A DNA stretch of 64,000 nucleotides from an uncultured Bacteroidales bacterium (GCA_900317285.1 ONGA01000004.1:144584-208583), one strand, 5' to 3'; positions 27,701 through 39,600 are shown, counted from the first letter of the stretch. Notes: generated by a model not told the origin, from the letters alone. Numbers and translations: made by a program.

Positions 27701-30700
27701 CCACCAGGTAGAGGATAGTGAGTTGTTGAGTACCACGGCAGGACGTGTGTACGGAAACACCGAGGTGGTGATGACCGGCGGCACGGTGCTGCACAGCATC
27801 TACGGTGGCGGCTCGCTGGCTTCGGTGGGTACTATTGATGAAGACCTTCTAGGTAATGTGGTAGCTATCGAAGAAGGCACAGGCCACGCCCGCGTGGTCG
27901 TCAAAGGCGGCTGGGTCGGAAGCGACCCCACACGTCGCATCGATATCGACGGCAAGAACTGCGGTCGTGTCTTCGGTTCCGGTCGCGGTATGGCGGGTTC
28001 AAAATATTCCGAATTGGCGTATGTTAATGATACGCGCGTCATTATCAGCGACTCCGCCTATGTGCACGGGTCAGTGTTCGGCAGCGGCGAAAACGGCCAT
28101 GTGCTTGATTCGACCTATGTACAGGTAACTGGCGGCATCATTGGTGTTTGGGATACTTCCACCACGCGGCATATCTATACTGGCAATGTTTATGGTGGCG
28201 GTCGTGGTGTTGACCACGACAACAACGGTCACATCAGCCGCACGGCAGGCCGTGTCCATAAGAGCACACGCGTTGAAATTAGTGGCGGCTACATCCGCCA
28301 TAATGTCTATGGCGGCGGTTCCCTTGCCACCGTGGGCGACACCACTAGAGTTGGTTATATCGCCTCCTCTGGCCAGATAGGCAGGGCAACCGTCATTGTC
28401 ACTGGCGGTCGTATCGGTATCAACGGACATAACAACGGTCATGTCTTCGGCTCTGGTCTGGGCCGTGCCGGCAGCGATGCCGCAGGCGACTACACGGGTC
28501 TGACCTATGTGGCAAACACCTTTGTCACAGTGAACTATTCCGGCGCCGCCTCAACCTCATTGAGCGATGTCAATGTGAGGGATACTGCCAACTACCCCAA
28601 CCGTATTGCGGGTTCTGTGTTCGGTTCGGGTGAGAACGGGCATGTGCACGGCAACACCTTGGTGAAAATACAGAACGGTATCATTGGTACCCGCGGCACC
28701 TATATCGAGGGCAACGTCTTCGGTGGTGGTCTGGGAACGGATGTCGATGAACACGAGAATTATAGTCTCACCGCTGGTAAGACCTACGGCAACACCACCG
28801 TCGATGTCACCGGTGGTCGCATCCTCCATAGTGTCTACGGCGGCGGCAATATGGCGTCGGTGGGTTCGGTTGACGAAAGCGGTAACCTCGAAAACGGCAT
28901 GGCAACAGTGAACATCAATGGGGGTATCGTTGGTGTCGACGGCCACGACAACGGCCACGTCTTCGGCTCTTGCCGCGGTCTGGCGGGTCAGCCCAAGAGT
29001 CAGGTCCGCAATATGGCATTTGTCAACAACACCAGCGTTACCATCAGCGGCAATGCCCACGTGCGCGGCAGCGCCTACGGTGGCGGCGAGAACGGTCACA
29101 CCCGTAACAATGCCATAGTGAACATCAACGGTGGTATCATCGGTATGCCCTACACCAGCTACGACGAGATGAACACTGCCGAGAAACGCGAACTCTTCTC
29201 CAATCGCGGCAACGTCTACGGCGCGGGCTGCGGTACCGACTATATTGATGAAAACCAGAACTATAGTGATTCGGCAGGTATTGTGCTGGGCAACACCACC
29301 ATCAACGTTACTGGCGGTCTCATCTGCCGCAACATCTATGGCGGCGGCGCTATGGCGTCGGTGGGTACCGTCACCTCACGCAGCCTCAATGCCGACCTGC
29401 TGAGCTATCCCATGACCCTCACTTATAAGCCTGGTACCGGCACAGCCACGGTGAATATCACGGGTGGCCGTATCGGTGTGGACGGCAAGCACAATGGCGA
29501 TGTCTACGGCTCCTGCCGAGGCAAGGCGGGTGACCGCAACAAGTTCGCCCCCTTGGCGAACGTGCGCGAGACCCACGTCACCGTCAACTACCCCACCACT
29601 GCCAACTATGCCAGCGTCACCAATACTGCTCCTTACACCGAATGCATTGCCGGTTCGGTCTACGGCTCCGGTGAGAACGGTCACACCTATGGCGACACTT
29701 ACGTCAACATCCAGAAGGGTCTCATTGGCGTCAACGCCGCCAGCGACAGCAACGGCAGCGTCTTCGGCGGTGGCAGCGGCATGGGTCTGATGGATGCTAA
29801 ACTTGTGCGCAATATCGTCGGCACCGACACCACCTTCTTCGACACTGTGACCTATAGTGTCACGGCAGGTAAGGTCTACGGCAACACCTATGTCACCGTC
29901 ACTGGCGGTCATATCCTCCACAACGTCTATGGCGGCGGCAACCTCGGTTCCGTCGGTAAGGGCAATTACCACGGCTACGGCGAGACCTATACCGATACCG
30001 CCAACAGCGGTCGTGCTTATGTCGACATCTTTGGCGGCACCATCGGCACCGACGACGACAACGACAACGGTCATGTCTTCGGTTCCGGTCACGGTGTCTC
30101 TCCGCGCGACGAATCGCGCACCCCGCGTATCCTCTATTGCCCCGAATTCTTCGCTGCCTATGTCAACCGCACCTTCGTCACCATCGGCGAAACCGTCGGC
30201 ACCTCCGACAGTCCCCGCATCTGGGGCTCCGTCTTCGGCGGCGGTGAGAATGGTCACACGCGTGCCGATGCCCGTGTCGTCATCAACAACGGCAAGATAG
30301 GCAAGGCCTTCACTTCGGGCGATCCCGAAAGCCGTGTTTGGACTCTTCGCGGAAATGTCTATGGCGCCGGTCGCGGTATTGATAAATATAATAATGAATA
30401 CTATAATCTCTCCTCCGGTTCGGTGACCAACAACACCTACGTCGACATCAACGGCGGCACCATCTATCGCAATGTATATGGTGGTGGCTCCGTCGCCTCC
30501 GTCGGTCCTCCGGCGGTGCCGCCCAGCAGTGAGGCAAGTGCCTGCTATGTCAACATCAACAGCACTGTAGGCTACGCCAACAGCGAAACCGACAAATATG
30601 GAGGTTCCGTCTATGGCTCTAGCCGAGGCGAGCCCGCCACCGACCGCTCCAACCTCACCCTCTCCAAGGCAAAACAGACCATCGTCAACATCAACACCGG

Positions 30701-33215
30701 TGCCGATGTCAAGCGTTCCGTCTTCGGTGGTGGCGAGAACGGACAGGTGGACGAGAATACCGATGTCAACATCCAGGGAGGCCATGTGCGTCATCATGTC
30801 TATGGTGGCGGCAAGGGCTCCTATTCAACCTCTTATCTCGACTCCATTTCGGGTCGCATCCACGGCGACACGCGTGTCGATATCCTCTCCGGCACCATCG
30901 ACAGCAACGTCTATGGCGGCTGCCGCGGCGCTTTCATCGACGGCAACACGCTGGTGAACGTTGGCGATCCCAGCAAGGGCACAGCCACTATCAACGGTGA
31001 AATCTTTGGCGCCAACAATGCTACCGGTACTCCCTTCGGCAACACCGAAGTGCATATCTACCACACCGCACACACATCGGCCAATGCCTATCCCGACCCC
31101 GCACCGGCCAACCGTGAGGCCTTGAATGCACTCCCGCATACCGAGGCCAACTATGCCATCAAGGGCGTCTATGGCGGTGGCAACAAGGCTGCCCACGAGC
31201 CTACTGCCAATGACGGTACCACGCTGGTTTACATCCACTACTGCGAAGAGAACACCGTCATGTATGTCTTCGGCGGCGGCAACGCGGCCGACACCAAGAA
31301 CAACCACATCATCATCGACGGCGGCCGCATGTACCAGGTCTTCGGCGGCGGCAACGGCGACGGTGTGGGCAACCCCGGTGCCGACGTCAGCGGCAGGGCT
31401 GTCACCGAAATCCATGGCGGTCTTATCGACCAGGCTTTCAGCGGTTCCAATGCCAGGGGTGTTGTTACCCACATGTCACTCACCTTCGACGACCAGCGCG
31501 CCGACGGCGAGACCCCCTGCGACCAGGTGGTGGGCGACATCTTCAACGGTGGTAACCACGCACCCAGTGGCGGCGGTGACCTCGTCATCGAGTGCGGCGC
31601 CGGTTTCCTTGGCGACGTCTACGGCGGCGCCAACGCGGCAACCCTCGGCACAGAGTTGAATCCCATCAACCTCACCCTCACCATCAAGGGTGGTCAGATG
31701 ACGCGTGTCTTCGGCGGTGCCAACGAGGCCGACATCTACGGTAACATCACTGTCAACATCCTCGGTGGCAGCATCGACACCCTCTTTGGTGGCAACAACT
31801 CCGCAGGTAACATCAACGGCTCCATCACCGTCAATGTCAACTATGACGACGCGTCCCCCTGTACCGACACAAAGAAAATCGACGTCGTCTTCGGCGGCGG
31901 TCGCAATGCCAGCTACAACCCCACCCATGCCGACGGTCTCTCGCCCAACTTCTCGCCCACGGTCAACATCCAGAACCTCCCCTCCACAGGTGTCCAGTAT
32001 GTCTTTGGTGGCGGCAAGGGTAAGGATGCAGAAGTGCTTGGCAATCCGCGCGTTGTCCTCGGCGATGAGAGCGTGCCCAATGGCTTCGTCGAGGTCCATC
32101 ACGACGTCTTCGGTGGCGGCGATGCCGCTCCCGTGGGCGACGGCGACTATGGTATCTATCGTAACCCCATGGTTATCATGAAGAAAGGTACCGTCCATGG
32201 CACCCTCTATGGTGGCGGTCTCGGCCGTACGGCTGTCGTCGCGGGTCATCCCACCGTGGTTGTCCTCGGCACCTCGCTCATCATGGGCAATGTCTATGGC
32301 GGCGGCAATGCAGGTAAAGTTCTCGGAAACACCGATGTACAGATTGGTTATGGTCCCGAGGTGGCGGCTCCCAAGGTGGTCAGGCAGGGCAATGCCTTCG
32401 CCATCACCACCACCACTCCCGAAGCCACAATCTACTACACCACAGACGGCTCCACTCCCACCACCTCCAGCTCGCGCTACAGCACTCCCATTGCTGCCTC
32501 CTCCGGCAACAGCATCCGTGCCATCGCCGTCCGTCCGGGCTACATCTCCTCCGACGAGGGCACCGTGGCAACCCCGGCTCCTGTCATCAGCGAGAGCAAC
32601 GGCAACTTCACCCTCTCCTCCTCGCTCGCAGGCGCCACCATCCATTATACCCTCGACGGCAGCACTCCCACTACCTCCAGCCCCACCTACTCCTCGGCGC
32701 TAACACCCACTGGCACCCAGGTTGTTAAGGCCATCGCCGTCAAGGATGGCTACACCCCCTCGGCGGTCTCTGTGCTCCAACTCAAGGCACCGCGTGTAAT
32801 CATTGAGGAAAACTTGGCACATATTGCTCCCCAAAGTGGTGCAACTGCCTACTATTCACTCGATGGCAGCGATCCCGCCACACCCTATTCCGTGGGATCA
32901 CCGGTCGAACTGACTGCCAACCAGATTATCCAAGTCCAGTCACGTAAGAGCGGCTACCTGGATTCCGATATAGAAGCCCCCGAAGAAACCGATGCCCCCT
33001 ATGTGAACATCAATGCCGGCAGCGGCAAGGTGGACATGATTGCCACCGACGATGGCTATTGCACAATCTATTACACCACCGATGGCAGCGACCCCACCAC
33101 CTCCAGCAATGTCTACAGCGGTCCCTTCACCGTGGGTCATGGCGTCACCGTCAAGGCCATCGCCAAGCATTACGGTCAGCCCGCCTCCTCCATCACTTCC
33201 AGTACTCGCGACTAA
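24771..33215 (+). CDS. Giant GGG-turn repeat protein with bookend modules (2,814 aa)
   Basis: Start ATG 24771 gives a signal peptide (YLTLFLLLLGGTVAAQ); an in-frame TTG at 24741 overlaps the upstream stop and is unlikely. Almost the whole chain is 20-30-residue repeats of the type GxVYGGGNxAxVxGNTxVxIxGG, which suggests a long right-handed beta-solenoid. The core holds nine GSVFGxGENGHV motifs (nt 26544-30714), spaced 150-195 residues apart, so about eight long modules. A module near residues 127-488 is repeated at about 2074-2528, on either side of the core. The last 285 residues are four CHB_HEX_C-like repeats (TIYYTTDGSTPTTSS). No T9SS domain is seen. A strong terminator follows. Function unknown; probably a surface fibre or matrix component. 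Confidence 0.85.
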   Translation: MKMKTYRAKYLTLFLLLLGGTVAAQTPEHVLIHGNVFGGGKVAEVKRNVMVNLDDSSHVMGDIYGGGALADVNRNSNDSTVVNIKGGTVDGDIYGGGLGDTVTPAMVKGKVHVNIGQQGQASNNVVIGGSVFGCNNVKGSPRANVRVDIWKTAHTEGVNDTARSSSSFAILAVYGGGNRADYEPALDDHKTTVHIHGCDNTIQDVYGGGNAAAVSGAMVEVDGGKFDRIFAGGNGAGDGNPGADIGDGGTTLLVHAGLIRQLFGGSNERGVINGPVSVTVDHPETACDVEEIEEFYGGGNKAPISNNLSTTIACGVGKIDNLFGGANQADITGDVALTVQGGTITNVYGGANNANITGNVTLNLQGGTIINAYGGNNAGGTVRGIITVNIDSNRTDCPLFLDNVYGGGNNAPNSKSGYDSPRVFFSCGTVRHDVFGSGKGTGAVVTANPLVVIGYGSSDKVVVGGNVYGGGSLANVTGNPKVQVQKGRVYGNVFAAGKGSDDDANIAAVTGNTILIVSGGQVDSNIYGGGELASVKGTGSIATVTVSGGTIGKDSTIGHVFGSGLGQAEDGYEDHAYVQSSKVCITGGTIRGSVFGGGENGHVKNNTDVVVSGGTIGDSLTAAERTGSAPVYHGNVYGGGRGIGTTIYPHAGWVEGNTRVTVRGGTIWHNIYGGGSMASVGTHTLSGERITSYSNGLAEVYIYGGKIGSNGDGDGHVFGSSRGTAGTSYKKFAFTNRTHVVIDSMGYVRGSVFGSGENGHVSDSTFVEVRQSYSSPRVSEGYPIVGWPLTAGEHTQAADGSGVPVYHGNVYGGGRGIDLDASGKHSKTAGRVYGHTRVLMNGGRVRHNIYGGGSLASVDHGAFVTISAGSVGDSGVNEGQVYGSGRGVAASKTSEYAQMAFVDSSVVIIQGDNTYIHGSVFGGGANGHVSKNTHVYIKGGHIGDTLTAAEHQVDPVTGTSNVQVFHGNVYGGGRGVDHQVEDSELLSTTAGRVYGNTEVVMTGGTVLHSIYGGGSLASVGTIDEDLLGNVVAIEEGTGHARVVVKGGWVGSDPTRRIDIDGKNCGRVFGSGRGMAGSKYSELAYVNDTRVIISDSAYVHGSVFGSGENGHVLDSTYVQVTGGIIGVWDTSTTRHIYTGNVYGGGRGVDHDNNGHISRTAGRVHKSTRVEISGGYIRHNVYGGGSLATVGDTTRVGYIASSGQIGRATVIVTGGRIGINGHNNGHVFGSGLGRAGSDAAGDYTGLTYVANTFVTVNYSGAASTSLSDVNVRDTANYPNRIAGSVFGSGENGHVHGNTLVKIQNGIIGTRGTYIEGNVFGGGLGTDVDEHENYSLTAGKTYGNTTVDVTGGRILHSVYGGGNMASVGSVDESGNLENGMATVNINGGIVGVDGHDNGHVFGSCRGLAGQPKSQVRNMAFVNNTSVTISGNAHVRGSAYGGGENGHTRNNAIVNINGGIIGMPYTSYDEMNTAEKRELFSNRGNVYGAGCGTDYIDENQNYSDSAGIVLGNTTINVTGGLICRNIYGGGAMASVGTVTSRSLNADLLSYPMTLTYKPGTGTATVNITGGRIGVDGKHNGDVYGSCRGKAGDRNKFAPLANVRETHVTVNYPTTANYASVTNTAPYTECIAGSVYGSGENGHTYGDTYVNIQKGLIGVNAASDSNGSVFGGGSGMGLMDAKLVRNIVGTDTTFFDTVTYSVTAGKVYGNTYVTVTGGHILHNVYGGGNLGSVGKGNYHGYGETYTDTANSGRAYVDIFGGTIGTDDDNDNGHVFGSGHGVSPRDESRTPRILYCPEFFAAYVNRTFVTIGETVGTSDSPRIWGSVFGGGENGHTRADARVVINNGKIGKAFTSGDPESRVWTLRGNVYGAGRGIDKYNNEYYNLSSGSVTNNTYVDINGGTIYRNVYGGGSVASVGPPAVPPSSEASACYVNINSTVGYANSETDKYGGSVYGSSRGEPATDRSNLTLSKAKQTIVNINTGADVKRSVFGGGENGQVDENTDVNIQGGHVRHHVYGGGKGSYSTSYLDSISGRIHGDTRVDILSGTIDSNVYGGCRGAFIDGNTLVNVGDPSKGTATINGEIFGANNATGTPFGNTEVHIYHTAHTSANAYPDPAPANREALNALPHTEANYAIKGVYGGGNKAAHEPTANDGTTLVYIHYCEENTVMYVFGGGNAADTKNNHIIIDGGRMYQVFGGGNGDGVGNPGADVSGRAVTEIHGGLIDQAFSGSNARGVVTHMSLTFDDQRADGETPCDQVVGDIFNGGNHAPSGGGDLVIECGAGFLGDVYGGANAATLGTELNPINLTLTIKGGQMTRVFGGANEADIYGNITVNILGGSIDTLFGGNNSAGNINGSITVNVNYDDASPCTDTKKIDVVFGGGRNASYNPTHADGLSPNFSPTVNIQNLPSTGVQYVFGGGKGKDAEVLGNPRVVLGDESVPNGFVEVHHDVFGGGDAAPVGDGDYGIYRNPMVIMKKGTVHGTLYGGGLGRTAVVAGHPTVVVLGTSLIMGNVYGGGNAGKVLGNTDVQIGYGPEVAAPKVVRQGNAFAITTTTPEATIYYTTDGSTPTTSSSRYSTPIAASSGNSIRAIAVRPGYISSDEGTVATPAPVISESNGNFTLSSSLAGATIHYTLDGSTPTTSSPTYSSALTPTGTQVVKAIAVKDGYTPSAVSVLQLKAPRVIIEENLAHIAPQSGATAYYSLDGSDPATPYSVGSPVELTANQIIQVQSRKSGYLDSDIEAPEETDAPYVNINAGSGKVDMIATDDGYCTIYYTTDGSDPTTSSNVYSGPFTVGHGVTVKAIAKHYGQPASSITSSTRD

Positions 33216-33240
33216 CCCCATCCTTTCGACAACCATCTTC

Positions 33241-33280
33241 GCGCCCCTGCCGACCCCTCGGCAGGGGCGCTTCATTTTAC
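33241..33280 (+). terminator. Terminator after the 2,814-aa gene
   Basis: A perfect 13-bp GC-rich stem (33241-33253 with 33258-33270) and a 4-nt loop, followed by TTCATTTTAC. It closes the first transcription unit of the giant cluster. Confidence 0.85.
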
Positions 33281-33303
33281 TCCCTCCCCCGTGTCAATCC
33301 TCC

Positions 33304-33369
33304 GACATAGGAGAGACATAGGAGAGAGGTAAGAGTTGAGTAAGAGTTGATAGGTATAGACTATTGAAA
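33304..33369 (-). repeat. 11-bp tandem repeat array 3 (inverted orientation)
   Basis: Plus-strand units are GACATAGGAGA (twice), GAGGTAAGAGT, TGAGTAAGAGT, TGATAGGTATA and GACTATTGAAA, each exactly 11 bp. Read on the minus strand it starts after TTGATTTTCA and ends in CTCCTATGTC units, matching the end of arrays 1 and 2. Nothing else is seen between the terminator and the promoter at 33496 apart from AT-rich sequence. Confidence 0.8.
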
Positions 33370-33495
33370 ATCAATTGAATACAAATCACCGAAAATGTCC
33401 CTTTTTCGCCCTCTGTTTCATTTTTTGATTAAGAAATTATACTGTACTCATAATCAACCATTTATAGACCCCCTCCCGCATCGTTGAAAACTTTT

Positions 33496-33526
33496 TTTGC
33501 TGGTTTCCAAAAAATTAGTATTTTTG
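33496..33526 (+). promoter_or_regulatory. Promoter of the 4,009-aa gene
   Basis: TTTG (33496-33499), a 19-nt spacer and TATTTTTG (33519-33526) fit the Bacteroidota consensus exactly. Start of transcription is near 33533, giving a leader of about 100 nt. This rules out the in-frame ATG at 33484. Confidence 0.7.
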
Positions 33527-33630
33527 CAGAACGGACAGATATACGCGCATGGGTGTATATAATTATATATCACCTTTTTGCGCTCTATTTGCCCTTGCAA
33601 CAAATCAACAATAATGGCAATAAACTGACT

Positions 33631-36600
33631 ATGAAGAAGACAAAGTCGCAATATATATCACACCTGCTCCTGGCAATGCTGCTCCTTTTGGGTGCCCTGC
33701 CGGCGGGAGCACAGGAGACCCGATACACGCTGACCAACGGCGCTCTCGACTATTTCTATGGCAACCAGGGCGACCCCGACGAGGGGCACCGCTACGACAG
33801 GGCCTACAACCGTGCCAACAGCTGGGCCGAGATTCACCCCTACGGTAACGAGAACATCTCCATGCTCGTCGAGAAAGGCAATGTCTATGCCGCCCTCGAT
33901 ATCACCGACCCCGACAACCCTGAACTGGTCGTCAAGACCGTCTTCGACACCATGTGCGTCTGGTCACGCACCAGCAGCACCGGCTACTACTACCAACTCC
34001 ACAACGGATTCCGCTACTACCTCGTCGGCTCCCGTGCCGAAGGCGCTCGCATCGTCCGCTTCGCCGACGCCATGCCTATCGACAACGTCTCCATGTGGTA
34101 CGACTGGGACTTCGGCGCCGCTGTACAGGAGGAACGCAACAATGGCCAGACCAAGGAATACTTCTGGTTCACCTTCGACGGAACCATCTGGACCATGTCC
34201 TGCAACTCCTACAACCGCCCCGAGGACATCATCTACTCCAGCTGGGACATCTCCACTCCCGAAGAGAACGAACTCCACAAGAGCTACTATTGCTCCAAGG
34301 AAGTCACCGACGGCGAAGGCCATGTGACAGGTGTCGAACCCGCCAGCAACGGAGCTCTCTTCCTCCCCGTCGAGGTCACCTACTACGACCGCGTCATCAC
34401 CTCCATGAGCGGCGACCAGGGCCTACGTGGCGTCACCCTCACCAACCACAGCGGCAACGACACCATGCGCTTCGATACCGAGGACAGCGTGATGCGGGTC
34501 AAGGTCAACATCACCACCAACGCCAGCAAGAAGGTCAACATGCGCTACATCCCCGAGTACTCCAAGTACGTCGAGGAAACCAAGCGTGTCGGTATCAACA
34601 CCGACTGGCACCATCGCAACGAGGATGGATGGGGTTATGCCGGTGCCCCCACCAAAGTGACCCGCTACTACTGGGACGACGGCAACGTTGACCACATCCG
34701 TGTCCTCAAACCCAATCCCCCAAGCGAGCGCGGCGGCGACACCAGAATCCATGCCATCAACTACACCCTCAGCAACCCCAGCCTCCGTCACCTTGAGATC
34801 GAGTATACCGACGACAGCACCGTCGTCAACCTCCACCTCGTGACCTATCCTATTCGCAAGACAACGGGCGAACTCTATGTGGATGTCTACTATGACAACG
34901 GCACCGTGCAGCGGGATACCGTCATAATTCAGCTCACCAACAAACTCGCCGAACAGCCGGTGAAAGTGCCCATCTCCGCACCTGTGGTGCGTGGATCGGT
35001 CTTCGGCGGCGGTCGCATGGCGAATGTCGGCGGCAATACCAATGTCACCGTCCACAGCGCCGACAGCATCCACGCCCTCTACGGCGGTAACGACATCGCC
35101 GGTTGGGTGCAGGGCGACAAGGGTGCCAACATCCAGCTCGGCACCAGGCACACCGACGAGGACCACCCTGTGCACATCGGTTGGGTCTACGGCGGTGGCT
35201 GCGGCTACTACACCTACCAGGGCATCAACCGCGGCTACGACGCCTCCTTGGGTCAATACTTCGACCCCTACGACTTCGCCAACAGCACCTCCCTGATGTA
35301 TCAGGCCTACTACTTCAACGGCAAGGTCTACAAGTGGAACACACTCCCCGCCGATTACAGTTCACACTGTTCCACCCCCTCCGCCACTGCTGATGCGGCA
35401 TGGGACCCCGCCGACCTCGTCGACACCCACACCTTCAAGTACACCCCCTACTACATCGGCAGGGAGATGGACGACCGCCCCGACCAGGTGGACCAGCAGG
35501 AGGACGGTAACGGCTGGTACGAAGGCGACGACGGCACCATCCCCTACATCAAGACCGCCCACATCATCGTTGGCGTCCCTGAGACCGAAGGTCACAACGA
35601 CGTCGGAGGTCACTCCTCCCACATACACAACGACTACATCCTCATCGACTCGCTCTTCGGCGGTGCCGAGAACGCCTTTATCGGTGTCGATGCCAACGAG
35701 ACAATGAACACCTCCAACGCCATCTCGGTCGACATCAACGGCGGCACCATCTACACCGTCTTCGGCGGCAACAACTATGGCGGTTCCGTGGCCCAAAAGT
35801 CCACCGTCTTCGTCAATGTCAATGGCACCAAGCTGCAGGAGGACGACGAAGACGTCGAGAACACCTACTTCACCGGCTATGGGCGCGAATTCGGTATCCG
35901 CTACCTCTTCGGTGGCGGCAACCTGGTGGAAGGTTCTCACGCTGCTGTCAGCATCTATGGCGGCATGACCGACACCATCTTCCTCGGCGGCAACCATGCC
36001 TCGGTGAAAAACCCCATCGGCTTGATTCAATGTGAGGGTGAACATTTCATCCACACCAACTCCACTTTCGATACCACCGGTTTCTCCACCCTCGATCCCG
36101 ATCAGTGGCGCTTCGGTCCTGAATACTTCATCACCGAAACAGGCAAATACAATGTCCGCTGTCTCTTTGGTGGCAACAACCAGGCCACAATGGATAATGT
36201 CTCCTTCATCCAGCTCCAATCCGGCGGCATCAGCACCGTCTATGCCGGCGGCAACATGGGCGACATGAACAACAACTCCCCCCTGACAAGACCCGTCTAC
36301 ATCGACCTCCTGACGAAGGCGTTTACCAACAGCGGACTGCGCCCCACCAATAATGTCGGCTCCATCGTGTCGAGTCTCCACGACTCGAAGATTGTCTGCG
36401 ACTATGTCTTCGGCGGCTGTCGTCTGGGTAATGTGAAATACTCCTGCGGTGTCTATGCCGCCGGCGGCATCTTCGGCTATATCAATGGCGGTAACGATGT
36501 CAGCGGCGACGTGGGTTCCACCACCGCCGAAGGCACCTACGTGATTCTCGACAGCAACGTGTTCGTCCTTGGCGATGTCGTTGGCGGCAGCGATGGTTTC

Positions 36601-39600
36601 TACCACTGCGACGACGGTACCGGCCACTATGACAAAGCCTCCCTCTACGACACCTATTCCGGCGAGAACTACGACCCCTACGATGAAACCGTCGGTCTTC
36701 TGCTCCCCACCCACAACAACACCAACGTCAGCATGAAGAACGGTACCGTGCTCGGTATGGTGCTCGGTGGCGGTGTACATGCCAACGTGGGCTTCGACGG
36801 CAATGGTGACCACATCTACATCGACGGCACAGAAAGGCCCATCGACCTCACGGCAGTCGACGGTAGCCGCCACGGTGAAATCCACCTCAACCTCACCGGC
36901 GGTCACATCTACGGCAACGTTGTCGGCGGCGGCTATATGTCCTCCGTCTATGGTCTGGCGTATCTCCACATCGGTGGCGACATCACCATCGATGGTTCCG
37001 TCTTCGCGGGCAACGACCTCACCGGCAGCATCGAGAGCTTCGGTGCCTACCACGGCGGCATCGACCCCACCCATGGTTGGTGGGTGATTGGTAACCGCGA
37101 TTCGGTAGCTTTCGAATCTTACAAGTCGAGTAACGGCGACGCACTCAACTTCCGCGAGGAGGACAAGAGCTACAACGCCCTCTATTCCTCCTACCTCCTC
37201 ATCGACGGTTCCCCCACCATCACCACCGTCTATGGCAGTGGTAACGGTGCCTACAACTATTACAACGACCGTCCCGAATATCCCACTCCCACCTATTGTA
37301 AAAAAACGGGTAGCGTCGACCAGCCCCTCCAGTCTTCCACCTACATCGATATCCACACTTCCGGCGGATGGATCGACACCGTCTTTGGTGGCGGCAACGG
37401 CGTGGGTGTACGCGACCGCGTGAAGCTGTTGCTCAACAATACCGCCACCTCCAACAACGACCACCCCGACGACTACGCTTTTGTGGGTACCATCTTCGGT
37501 GGCAACAACCGCGACAATATGATGCGCTGTGTACCCGAAGTGATTCTGCTTCAGGGTCGTGTCAATAATGTGTTCGGTGGCTGCAACAACGGCATCATGG
37601 GTTATACCGGCAAGAACCTCACCGACGCCTGTGGCAATGAGGTGGTCGGCGTGTCGAGTTATGTGCAGCTCACCAGCGACAAGGTTACCGTGAACGACAC
37701 AGTCTTCGGCGGCTGCCGTATGGCCGACGTGGAGGGTATGGCGTATGTCGACATACGCAACAGCTCTGTCGACGGCGTCAACTACGTCTACGGTGGCAAC
37801 GACATCGGTGGCGTGGTGAAGGGCAACACCCGCGTTGACATCAGTGGCGGCATGGTGAACCACATCTTCGGCGGTTCGCATGGACGCTATGATTACTATG
37901 AGATTGACCAGAACAAGTATCTCATCTATCCTTTCCACACTCCCGTGAGTGACACTGCCGGCAAGTTGATTGTCGTCTCCACCAAGCCTACCGTAGACTC
38001 CACCAGCGTCAATATCTTTGGTGGCACCGTCAACAGGAGTCTCTATGGCGGCGGTTCCATGGCCGACTGCCGTGCCACTCAGGTGCTTGTTGACGACCAG
38101 GCCGGTTGCGGTTCCAATCCTGCCGAACTCCATGCCATTGTCTATGGTGGCGGTGAAGGTTTCTACAGTAACCTTCTCGAAACGCATCGTGGCAATGTGA
38201 CCGAGAATACCCATGTGATACTGAAGCACGCCACTACCGTCTCGGAAGCCAAAGCCTATGGCGGCGGTCGTGGTGGTGATGTGTTCAACTCCACCATCAC
38301 TCTTTACCCCCAGTGGGAACAGCCTTTCGATGCCATCTATGGCGGTTGCTGGGGCTCCGACGTGCGCCACACGGCAAAACTTGTCCTGAACGGTGTCACC
38401 GACGGCAGCAACTACACTGCCGAGAATGTTTTCGGTGGCAACGACTTCACTGGTAATGTTTTTGAGAGTCGCATCGTGGTCAATTCGGGTCGCTACGGCA
38501 ATATCTATGGTGCCGGCAACGGCGACTATATCGCCCACGGCAGCTATGATACAGGCGCTTATGCAGCCACTGGCAAACATCTCCGTGTCCCCAATAGTAA
38601 TACGGTTGTCATTGACTTCAACAATGGATATGTCGCCGGTAACATGTATGGCGGTGGCAAACTGGGAACCACTTTCGACCTTGTCAAAGACCCCGAAACT
38701 CCCAGCGGCTATAAGGTCGACAGCTATGGTTTCTACATCCCCGACACGACACGCTCTGTCGGAGGCGAAGCTACCGATTATTCCTATGTGTTGGTCAATG
38801 TCCATGGCGGCACATTCGCGCAGAACATCTATGCCGGTGGTGCCGGTAACGACACCTGCGGTCTCATGATTTACGGCCTCAAGATGCTGAACATGGATGG
38901 CGGCACCGTCAACGAGTCGGTCTATGGCGGTTCCGAAAAGGTCAGCGACGGATACCCTGCAGAATGTAAAAGCAAGACCAACACCACCAAACGTCCCTCG
39001 TCGGTGCTGAACCTGGCCGGTGGCGTGGTGAAGAACAACGTCTATGGTGCCGGCTATCTGGGCGTGGTCTACGGTTCGGCTTACATCAATGTGGGTCTTG
39101 CGGCTATCGATGAATGTCCTGTTTGGGATGCTACCATCAGTGGCAACGCCAATGCCTACGCACAGTTCAAACCCGGTGCGGCTAATGGCTATGTTCCCGC
39201 CCTCACGGCTAAGGAATTGATGCTGGAAAGTTCCATCTATAGTGGCGCCAACTGGGGCGACAACACCGGTAGTCCCGACTTTACCAAGCAGGGATTTTAC
39301 GGCGGCGAAAGCCGACTGATTGTGGATGGTAACAACTACAACACCTTCCTCAACGAGAACCAGGAGAACAAGCCCCGAATGAATATCGAGAAGTCCCTCT
39401 TCGGTTCGGGCACTTCCGCCGAGGGTGGCGACATCTACCGTCGTATCGACTTGCGCAACTATGGTGAGCTTGACCCCGATAACGACTGTACTCCCTCTTG
39501 CGACCTCATGTCCATCCAGCGTACAGACGAACTGTGGTTGAACAACACCGTCGTTCACTATACCGGTGCTTCCGACGCTATCTCCGCCTACTATTCCGAC

